A stretch of DNA of 5,441 bases from Proteobacteria bacterium UBA1847. Its GTDB lineage: Bacteria > Pseudomonadota > Gammaproteobacteria > Steroidobacterales > Woeseiaceae. The stretch is from positions 3,014 to 8,454 of the forward strand of contig DDIP01000083.1 in the NCBI GenBank assembly GCA_002338605.1, read 5' to 3'. Below the pieces are notes generated by a model. The model was not told the origin of the DNA and did no database searches. It saw nothing but the letters and a program-made list of their open reading frames with translations. Positions 1 to 5,441 of the stretch are shown here, in pieces (position 1 is the stretch's first letter; each line of letters opens with the position of its first letter). A program made the position numbers and the translations under genes.

Positions 1-1
1 T

Positions 2-1903
2 GGCGGTGAGACCCATGAACGTATGCGTCAGGCGCTGCCGAACGCCGCCTATGTGGCCTTCACCGGCACGCCGTTGCTGAAAGACGACAAGACCACGAAC
101 AAGTTCGGCCCGATCATCCACGCCTACACCATGCAGCAGGCGGTGGAGGACAAGACCGTCACGCCCCTGCTATACGAGGAGCGGGTGCCCGAACTCGGTA
201 CAAATGCCAAGGCGATTGATAGCTGGTTCGAACGCATAACCGAAGGCCTGACCGACGAGCAGAAAGCCGACCTTAAAAAGAAGTTTTCGGCCAAGGGGCA
301 GGTCTACCAGTCCGAGAGCCGTATCGAGCTGATCGCGCATGACATCAGCGATCACTTCAGCAAGAACATCCCGGACGGCATGAAAGGGCAGCTGGCCACC
401 GACAGCAAAATATCGGCGATTAAATACAAAAAATACCTGGACGAGATCGGCCTGGTGACTAGTGCGGTGGTGATCTCGGCTCCGGACACCCGCGAGGGCC
501 ATGAGAGCGTGGACGAAACCACCTTGCCTGAGGTGCAGCAGTGGTGGAAAGACAATGTGGCCATCACCGGCATGGACGAGACGCAGTGGCGCAAGGAGAT
601 GGTGCGCCGCTTCGACGAAGAGGACGACCCGCAACTGCTGATTGTCGTCGACAAACTGCTGACCGGCTTCGATGAGCCCAAGAATACGGTGCTCTACATC
701 GACAAGCCGCTGAAGCAGCACAACCTGATTCAGGCGATTGCCCGCGTGAACCGCCTGCACGAGGCCAAGAAATTTGGTTTGCTGATCGATTACCGCGGAA
801 TACTTAAGGAGCTCGATACGGCCATCGAGGCCTTTCAAGATTTGTACGAGCGCACTCAGGGCGGTTACGACCTTGACGACCTGGCGGGCCTGTATCAGCA
901 GACCAGCACTGAATACAAGAAACTACCGCGACTGCATGACACGTTGTGGGCGCTGTTTAAATCCGTCAAGAATAAGGCCGATCTGGAACAGTTCCGCCAG
1001 GTGCTGATACCGAAGTACGAAACGGATGAGAACGGCGACAGCGTTGATACGACACAGAAGGTGCGTGAAGACTTTTTCCAGGCGCTGCGGGATTTTAGTC
1101 AGTGCCTGGAAGTGGCGTTGGGCTCGGCGAGCTTCTACGACGACAAGAGCTTTACTGAAGCAACGCGCGACGAATATAAGCGCGACCTGAGATTCTTCGA
1201 GAGCCTCCGCCGCATCGCACGGCAGGATGCCGGCGAATCAATAGACTACTCGGGCTATGAGGCTCGAATTAAAAAGCTCATCGATAAGCACGTCGTTGGC
1301 GAAAGCGTTCGCGAGCCAGAGGGCGTCTACCTCGTCAGCGAGTTGGGCAAAAACGCAAATCCCGAGGAGTGGTCCGAAGAAAAGACTCGCAATGAAACCG
1401 ACCTCATTCGCAGCCGCGTGAAGCGCACAATCGACCAGGCTCTTCAAGATGATCCGTACGCGCAAAAGGTGTTCTCGGAATTGCTTAAAGAGGCAATTCG
1501 CGAGGCTGCGGCAAAATTCGACCACCCCTATGAGCAGTATGTCTTGTTCAAGCAGTTTGAGGAGGAGCTTAAGGAACGAAAAATTCCGGATATGCCACCG
1601 GCGCTCGAGAGCAACCCACATGCGCGGGCTTTCTATGGCGTATTTCGAATGATACTTGGAAATGACGGCATAGCTTCGGCTAGGGGCGACGAAGCAAGTT
1701 ACGTTGACGAAGCAGTTTGGATCGACACCGTGGTTGAAAAAGCTGTGGCAGAGCATTCATTGAATCCGCAGTCCATTGAATCGGCTATTCGGAAGGAGCT
1801 TCTGCCCAAGCTGTTCAGGCGTATGGGGATGGACAAAGCAAAAGAGGTTATCGAGCAGGTACTTCAGATAACTCGAGTCGGCCTGGCGAGGCAGACCGAC
1901 TGA
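2..1903 (+). CDS. hsdR: Type I restriction enzyme R (motor/nuclease) subunit HsdR, C-terminal part, 5' end outside window
   Basis: HsdR is the ATP-driven DNA translocase and endonuclease subunit of type I restriction-modification complexes; it acts with HsdM and HsdS on unmodified foreign DNA. The frame is open to the left edge, where GETHER runs into MRQALPNAAY, so the ATG at 23 is internal and not a start. Visible are SF2 helicase motif III (FTGTPL, nt 59-76), motif V (TGFDEP, nt 662-679, preceded by LLIVVDKLL) and motif VI (QAIARVNR, nt 731-754, with the arginine-finger region). The stretch FGPIIHAYTMQQAVEDKTV after motif III is typical of HsdR. About 633 residues are present; full HsdR proteins are usually about 1,000 or more, so the N-terminal nuclease domain, the Walker A motif and the DEAH box are missing only because of the cut. 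The last ~380 residues form the helical C-terminal region expected to contact HsdM/HsdS. Leucine codon use changes near nt 1190. The stop TGA overlaps the next start by one base. The assignment is very secure. Confidence 0.97.
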   Translation, partial: GGETHERMRQALPNAAYVAFTGTPLLKDDKTTNKFGPIIHAYTMQQAVEDKTVTPLLYEERVPELGTNAKAIDSWFERITEGLTDEQKADLKKKFSAKGQVYQSESRIELIAHDISDHFSKNIPDGMKGQLATDSKISAIKYKKYLDEIGLVTSAVVISAPDTREGHESVDETTLPEVQQWWKDNVAITGMDETQWRKEMVRRFDEEDDPQLLIVVDKLLTGFDEPKNTVLYIDKPLKQHNLIQAIARVNRLHEAKKFGLLIDYRGILKELDTAIEAFQDLYERTQGGYDLDDLAGLYQQTSTEYKKLPRLHDTLWALFKSVKNKADLEQFRQVLIPKYETDENGDSVDTTQKVREDFFQALRDFSQCLEVALGSASFYDDKSFTEATRDEYKRDLRFFESLRRIARQDAGESIDYSGYEARIKKLIDKHVVGESVREPEGVYLVSELGKNANPEEWSEEKTRNETDLIRSRVKRTIDQALQDDPYAQKVFSELLKEAIREAAAKFDHPYEQYVLFKQFEEELKERKIPDMPPALESNPHARAFYGVFRMILGNDGIASARGDEASYVDEAVWIDTVVEKAVAEHSLNPQSIESAIRKELLPKLFRRMGMDKAKEVIEQVLQITRVGLARQTD

Positions 1904-2652
1904 TGGGACCACAAACCTTGCGCTACGGCGACGCTACCGTAACTTACGATGTATCAAAGCGATCAGGAATCGATGGCAAAGTCTCTATCCACGTACATCC
2001 AGATGGCAAAGTGGTGGTCGATGCTCCAGAAGATGCGGGCCCGGAGGAAGTAAGGGCTGCTGTTCGTAAGCGCGCCCGGTGGTTAGTCGGGCATGTCGAA
2101 AAGGTTCGCGACAGGCAAAGGGACCTGCAGCCGCGTACGTATGTGAGCGGAGAGAGTCACTTCTACCTTGGTCGCCGATACCTGTTGAAAATCCTTTCGA
2201 TGACTGCGGCAGATCGTCAAGCGGGGACGAAGCCGGGTGTGAAGCTAATCCGAGGACAACTGCAGGTGATTACGATTTCGCGAGATTCGAATGTCCTGAA
2301 GAAACTACTGCGCCATTGGTATCGCGAGCACGCAAGGAAGTTATTTGAGCGGCGTCTACAGGAGCTGGCTTCGTCGACACCATGGATTCGGGGTCAATTG
2401 CCGCCTGTTAAGTTATTGACCATGAAGAAACACTGGGGCAGTTGCTCGCCTTCGGGAAGCATCGTTCTGAATCCACATCTCGTCAAGGCGCCGCGCAACT
2501 GTATCGATTACGTGATTTTGCATGAGCTCTGCCATCTCAAAGAGCACAACCACAGCCAGCAGTTTTGGAGACTTATGGATCGGGTGATGCCGGGTTGGCG
2601 AAATGTGAAGCGGGAGCTCGATGACAGAGCGGAAATACTGCTAAATGACTAG
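1903..2652 (+). CDS. YgjP/DUF45 (SprT/M48-like) zinc metallopeptidase-domain protein linked to the type I R-M operon
   Basis: This 249-residue protein has the layout of the YgjP-like metallopeptidase family (DUF45, often annotated as M48 or SprT-like). The N-terminal part has the family's beta-rich opening (VSIHVHPDGKVVVDAPEDAG, residues 27-46) and a helix rich in R/K and W (RKRARWLVGHVEKVRD). The C-terminal half carries WGSCS (residues 178-182), SIVLNPHLVKAP and the zinc site HELCH (H207, E208, H211). The likely third ligand is H217 in NHSQQFW. All predicted catalytic residues are intact, so an active hydrolase is expected. No signal peptide or membrane segment is seen, so it should be cytoplasmic. 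The ATG at 1903 overlaps the hsdR stop (TGATG), and a weak GAGG lies 11 bases upstream, which points to translational coupling. Genes of this family often sit beside hsdR (family knowledge), but their substrate and role are not established. Proteolysis of a restriction subunit or of a phage protein is only a guess. Confidence 0.92.
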   Translation: MGPQTLRYGDATVTYDVSKRSGIDGKVSIHVHPDGKVVVDAPEDAGPEEVRAAVRKRARWLVGHVEKVRDRQRDLQPRTYVSGESHFYLGRRYLLKILSMTAADRQAGTKPGVKLIRGQLQVITISRDSNVLKKLLRHWYREHARKLFERRLQELASSTPWIRGQLPPVKLLTMKKHWGSCSPSGSIVLNPHLVKAPRNCIDYVILHELCHLKEHNHSQQFWRLMDRVMPGWRNVKRELDDRAEILLND

Positions 2653-5020
2653 GTCGCTTTTGAGATTGTGGAAACGAATGTCCGTCTTCGGACGAGTGGT
2701 TATTCCTGCGGCGGTTCTTGCTGCTCTGGTGACCATGTACCTCGGCCGTGGAAGCAGCGAGACCGCTCTTGGCGCGTGGTTTCAGTACTTTAGCCCTTGG
2801 CCGTACGGTTTTCTGGACTGGCTGACGAATACGGTGATCCTAGTTGTTCTGGCACTTATTTCCGTTTGGGCCTTCCAGAAGGCCCGGTCGGCGCTCAAAA
2901 CTGAGTCAGTAGACGATGAGCGGGTAAGTACCAAATATAGACTATTCGACGATGTTCCAGTGTCCCTTAAGGGAACTGACGAACTTGACAGAAACGCGTT
3001 CGTTGAAACTTTGTCTAGAACAGTAGTATTGCCGCCGAGGGCGAATAGCTTAGTACTTGCTCTTGAGGCGCCGTGGGGAGCTGGGAAATCATCAGTGCTT
3101 GCTCTACTACGGCGGGAAATAGCAGGTCACCCGGACGAACCGCTCGTCGTGAATTTCAACCCGTGGCTTGCCACCGGTCACGATCGGATATTCAGAGCAT
3201 TCTTTTCCCAATTTTCTGCAGCTTTGCTGGACGAAGGCGAAAAAGAGTTGGCTGATGGCTTGGTCAGCTTTGGAGAAACGCTTGAGGAGTTATTGCCAAG
3301 TGGAGCGAGGGTCCTCCCAAGGATCGGATTCAACAGATTTCGGCGCCTACTCGGCCGTATACCGATCGTCGATTTGGAGGGGGAAAAGCAAAGCCTATGT
3401 GATGCGGTAGCTGACACGGGTCGTCCCCTAGTAGTGATAATCGACGACCTCGACAGACTAGCACCCGATGACATCAAGGTTGTCTTCCAGCTCGTCAAAG
3501 CCGTGGCTGACTTTCCCAGAGTTGCTTATGTACTCGCATTTGATCCTGAGCCAATTGACCGGGCTTTGTCGTTCGGGACTGATGACGACAAAGGACGACA
3601 ATTTCGTGACAAGATCGTCCAGGCAAATATCTCTCTACCGCGGATTTCTTACAGGACAAGAAAGCAATTCTTTACGTCTAAACTGAGCGACCGTTTAAGG
3701 GCTTGGCAAATATCGCTAAGTCAGCGAGAAGAACGCCTGCTAGAGCGCGCGGTCCCGATTGTTCTTGCCGCATTAAGGACGCCGCGAGACATGAAGCGAG
3801 TTATCAACAAGACGTTGATAACGTCAGAAGGACTTCGCGACGAAGTCAATTTCGCCGACATTCTTGTATTTGAGACCTTGCATGCAAAGTATCCGAAGAT
3901 CGCAGATTTGATTCGATCAAATCCACGGGTAGTGGATCCATCGGGCTACGGCGATGAAGAGCTTTCTGGTTCAGAAATCTCCGCGATGGTTAGGGAACGG
4001 ATGGATGAAGAGAAGGGAAAGTCGGAGAAGTTGAAGGAATTTGTCGGCTTGTACCCCGAAGATCAGCAAGCTCCCTCAGGCTTGCTTCAGTTCGCTTTTC
4101 CGCCGATATTTGAGGAGATGCCCGATGCGGAAGATCACGACCTCTCTGGTGACCGCAGAATAGCTGTCCATCAAAACTTGCTTAAGCTTCTTTACCTGGG
4201 CGTCCATGGAGATCTCCTATCCGCTCAAGAAGCTGCCATGTTCTTCAGCGAGAAGGAAAGCAGATCGGCAATTTTGGGCGATACTCTCGAAGCTCGGTCA
4301 CTACCTGCCTGGCTTGCCCATTTGCGACAATTCGTTCCGTCGGCGTCGATCTCTGAACCCGCAAATTTGATCAGAGATATTGTTCTAGCCGTCAATTCCC
4401 TTTACCAGAAAGCGCGTATCGATGCCTCAAGTGACGCAAGGTGGTTGCTCTTGGATATCCTTGAGAAAGTATCCGCTCCAGACCGGGAGCGAGCTCTCGA
4501 GGAGCTCTTGGGGAATCGGGATACGGCGTCTGTAGGAGAAGAGGTGTTAACGTCGCTTCTGCGTGACGCCGGGCTGTGGGATAACGGTGAATACTTCGGT
4601 ATTGAAGCCCTGCGTCCGAACGCTCCCGGCAAGTTTGAATCGCCGACTCCAGAGATCTTGGTGGAATTGATGGAGCTTTGGCTTTCCACGGTTCGAGGCC
4701 TCGGAATTCGACATGTCATACTGTTTGAGCCAAACGCAGTCGGCGTCCTTTTTCGGTGGGGGCAGCTTTCGGAACCGGCATTCGCGGAAGTCAAGTCTGA
4801 GCTAGACAACGCGCTGGACGACTCGATGCTGATCGGCCCGTTCTTGGAGCTCTTTCCTCCTGGAATTAGTCTGGACGGCACCGAAAAGCTTATTCACGAG
4901 ACCGCATGGAGAAAACTACGAGAGGCCTTCGATTCTGTTGATGTTTCCGATGCAATCAAGAATAAGTTCATCGAATACTATGACGGCAATGAGCCGACAC
5001 GACTATGGCCACCTGAATAG
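2645..5020 (+). CDS. KAP-family P-loop NTPase with two N-terminal membrane helices
   Basis: This 791-residue protein belongs to the KAP P-loop NTPases (named for Kidins220/ARMS and PifA). Two hydrophobic helices lie near residues 17-34 and 61-77. The basic LLRLWKR before the first and QKARSALK after the second suggest both ends are cytoplasmic with a short external loop. NTPase signatures follow in order: Walker A APWGAGKSS (142-150), FNPWLATGHD (171-180), Walker B with the KAP signature VVIIDDLDRL (263-272), YVLAFDPEPIDRAL (295-308), KIVQANISLP (323-332) and PRDMKRVINKT (380-390), the sensor-like arginine region. The first glycine of the classical Walker A is alanine; the GK-S core is intact. 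Residues ~410-791 match nothing I recognise and lack membrane segments; they may be the target-sensing or effector part. The ATG at 2645 lies 8 bases inside the peptidase gene, with AGAGCGGAA 11 bases upstream; M12 is an alternative start. PifA's role in phage exclusion and the R-M context suggest defence; the mechanism is unknown. Confidence 0.93.
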   Translation: MTRSLLRLWKRMSVFGRVVIPAAVLAALVTMYLGRGSSETALGAWFQYFSPWPYGFLDWLTNTVILVVLALISVWAFQKARSALKTESVDDERVSTKYRLFDDVPVSLKGTDELDRNAFVETLSRTVVLPPRANSLVLALEAPWGAGKSSVLALLRREIAGHPDEPLVVNFNPWLATGHDRIFRAFFSQFSAALLDEGEKELADGLVSFGETLEELLPSGARVLPRIGFNRFRRLLGRIPIVDLEGEKQSLCDAVADTGRPLVVIIDDLDRLAPDDIKVVFQLVKAVADFPRVAYVLAFDPEPIDRALSFGTDDDKGRQFRDKIVQANISLPRISYRTRKQFFTSKLSDRLRAWQISLSQREERLLERAVPIVLAALRTPRDMKRVINKTLITSEGLRDEVNFADILVFETLHAKYPKIADLIRSNPRVVDPSGYGDEELSGSEISAMVRERMDEEKGKSEKLKEFVGLYPEDQQAPSGLLQFAFPPIFEEMPDAEDHDLSGDRRIAVHQNLLKLLYLGVHGDLLSAQEAAMFFSEKESRSAILGDTLEARSLPAWLAHLRQFVPSASISEPANLIRDIVLAVNSLYQKARIDASSDARWLLLDILEKVSAPDRERALEELLGNRDTASVGEEVLTSLLRDAGLWDNGEYFGIEALRPNAPGKFESPTPEILVELMELWLSTVRGLGIRHVILFEPNAVGVLFRWGQLSEPAFAEVKSELDNALDDSMLIGPFLELFPPGISLDGTEKLIHETAWRKLREAFDSVDVSDAIKNKFIEYYDGNEPTRLWPPE
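3800..3822. repeat. Perfect 9-bp inverted repeat inside the KAP gene
   Basis: GTTATCAAC (3800-3808) and GTTGATAAC (3814-3822) are exact reverse complements separated by the 5 bases AAGAC. In RNA this could form a 9-bp hairpin. It lies within the codons for the conserved RVINKTLIT segment and has no T tract after it, so protein coding may explain it entirely. The repeat itself is certain; any function is doubtful. Confidence 0.5.
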
Positions 5021-5052
5021 GAGGGCCCGACATCGGATTGATTCATCGATGT

Positions 5053-5076
5053 GGAAATGACGTTTCCTCGGAAACG
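5053..5076. repeat. Alternating GGAAA / TTTCC / GGAAA repeats able to form two exclusive hairpins
   Basis: CGTTTC (5061-5066) and GAAACG (5071-5076) form a 6-bp stem with the tetraloop CTCG. The same TTTCC (5063-5067) can instead pair with an upstream GGAAA (5053-5057) across TGACG. The two GGAAA copies are 17 bases apart. No T run follows, so a standard intrinsic terminator is unlikely. An operator, a weak RNA switch or chance are all possible. Confidence 0.4.
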
Positions 5077-5163
5077 CTGTCTGATACGCTAGGATCTGCC
5101 GAAGCTGTGTGCTGATTTTGCCAAGCAATAGTGCGGATCATGTTGCGCCATCATGCCTAGAGC

Positions 5164-5168
5164 GAGGG
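5164..5168 (+). promoter_or_regulatory. Ribosome binding site that supports the TTG start of the GIY-YIG gene
   Basis: GAGGG lies just ahead of TTG at 5173, with 5 bases between GAGG and the start codon. An in-frame TAG at 5158-5160 closes the frame upstream, and no ATG occurs in this frame before the codon at about residue 72. The choice is therefore among near-cognate starts, and this site favours the TTG at 5173 over the TTG at 5185. Confidence 0.65.
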
Positions 5169-5172
5169 AAAT

Positions 5173-5441
5173 TTGAACATCACATTGAAATGGAGTCAGC
5201 CAATCCAGTTGTCGAATGGTGCGGCAGACAACCTCATATACACTTTCGACATCGATTCGCTTCCGCGAACTGCGGGCATATATGTCTTTGGACGGAGACG
5301 CGGAAAGTCGATAATCCCTGTATATGTCGGTCAGGCAACTCGGATTCGAGGCCGAGTGACAAAGCAGTTAAACAACGCCAAGCTCATGGTAGCGCTCTTG
5401 AATACGCCGGGCCGGAAGAAGTTCTTGACGTACGCTGAGAT
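5173..5441 (+). CDS. GIY-YIG nuclease-domain protein, N-terminal part, 3' end outside window
   Basis: The frame starting at TTG 5173 (L read as M) is open for 89 codons to the right edge. It shows a GIY-YIG core: LPRTAGIYVF (GIY at residues 35-37), then PVYVGQATRIRGRV with YVG at 51-53. R61 lies eight residues after that glycine, where the catalytic arginine of I-TevI sits. The following QLNNAKLMVALLNTPGRKKFL resembles stand-alone bacterial GIY-YIG proteins of about 100-200 residues. The residue matching I-TevI His31 is Q65, a position that varies in the family. The metal-binding glutamate would lie beyond the window, so activity cannot be judged. GIY-YIG domains cut DNA in homing, repair and restriction enzymes; which role applies here is unknown. 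The gene lies 152 bases after the KAP gene on the same strand, so it may be a separate unit or the distal end of the operon. The domain call is fairly firm; the exact start is less so. Confidence 0.82.
   Translation, partial: MNITLKWSQPIQLSNGAADNLIYTFDIDSLPRTAGIYVFGRRRGKSIIPVYVGQATRIRGRVTKQLNNAKLMVALLNTPGRKKFLTYAE

Larger units (their letters stand above)
5021..5172. other. Intergenic gap between the KAP gene and the GIY-YIG gene
   Basis: These 152 bases contain no coding frame that I can support. They hold the GGAAA/TTTCC repeat set at 5053-5076, a weak 5-bp stem CATCG/CGATG (5031-5035 with 5047-5051) and the Shine-Dalgarno sequence of the next gene. I found no good paired -35/-10 elements: TTGATT at 5038 has no -10 at proper spacing, and GATACG at 5083 is a poor -10. 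No GC-rich hairpin with a T tract is present, so readthrough from the upstream operon into the GIY-YIG gene cannot be excluded. Confidence 0.7.

Noticed and set aside
23..25. ATG at 23 as the true start of the first gene
   Set aside because: The frame continues to the left edge with HsdR-like residues, and a start there would remove the ATP-binding and nuclease parts of a protein that shows no sign of decay.
170..838. 222-codon open frame on the minus strand
   Set aside because: It lies wholly opposite the conserved hsdR helicase motifs. Its length is explained by the GC-rich codon pattern of hsdR, and no family features are seen.
1238..1756. 172-codon open frame on the minus strand within hsdR
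   Set aside because: It is antisense to a well-supported gene and has no recognisable domain; treated as a shadow frame.
4491..4507. Paired GAGCTC sites separated by 5 bases
   Set aside because: Each copy is a short self-complementary hexamer explained by repeated Glu-Leu codons in the KAP protein.
4402..4881. 159-codon open frame on the minus strand within the KAP gene
   Set aside because: The serine- and proline-rich translation is typical of the antisense of coding DNA, and it sits inside a continuous KAP frame.
5061..5076. Intrinsic terminator after the KAP gene
   Set aside because: The 6-bp stem is short and only moderately GC-rich, and the bases after it (CTGTCTGAT) contain no T tract.
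5137..5155. Direct repeat ATCATG at 5137 and 5150
   Set aside because: Two 6-base copies 13 bases apart are expected by chance, and there is no third copy.
5109..5438. 109-codon + strand open frame starting with GTG
   Set aside because: Its translation resembles no family and is rich in H, C, R and S in the manner of an out-of-frame read. It overlaps the frame from 5173, which carries a clear GIY-YIG core and has its own Shine-Dalgarno sequence.

Overview
The window looks like an accessory defence locus of a bacterium, probably a proteobacterium. That assignment is inference from the moderately high GC, the style of the HsdR protein and the tight gene packing; nothing here fixes a genus. All supported genes are on the + strand. 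By position they are the C-terminal part of a type I restriction motor subunit HsdR (2-1903, cut by the left edge), a YgjP/DUF45-type zinc metallopeptidase-like protein (1903-2652), a membrane-anchored KAP-family P-loop NTPase (2645-5020), and the start of a GIY-YIG-fold nuclease (5173 to the right edge).

The first three genes are translationally linked. The hsdR stop and the peptidase start share one base (TGATG), and the peptidase and NTPase overlap by 8 bases. This suggests one transcript with the metallopeptidase and the KAP ATPase as the last genes of a type I restriction-modification operon. The hsdM and hsdS genes would lie to the left, outside the window. HsdR supplies DNA translocation and cleavage. 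The peptidase-like protein is a recurrent companion of hsdR with no settled role. KAP ATPases include PifA, the F-plasmid phage-exclusion protein, so a second, membrane-linked anti-phage layer added to the restriction system is plausible but unproven.

A 152-base gap (5021-5172) follows. It holds a small set of GGAAA/TTTCC inverted repeats and no convincing promoter or T-tract terminator. After it, a gene starting with TTG encodes a GIY-YIG domain; the longer GTG-started frame across the same bases is a shadow.

Composition is not uniform. The first ~1,190 bases are GC-rich and favour CTG for leucine. The rest of hsdR and the downstream genes use mixed leucine codons and fall to roughly 45-55% GC. 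The change occurs inside hsdR, which hints at a mosaic gene or an acquired downstream segment.
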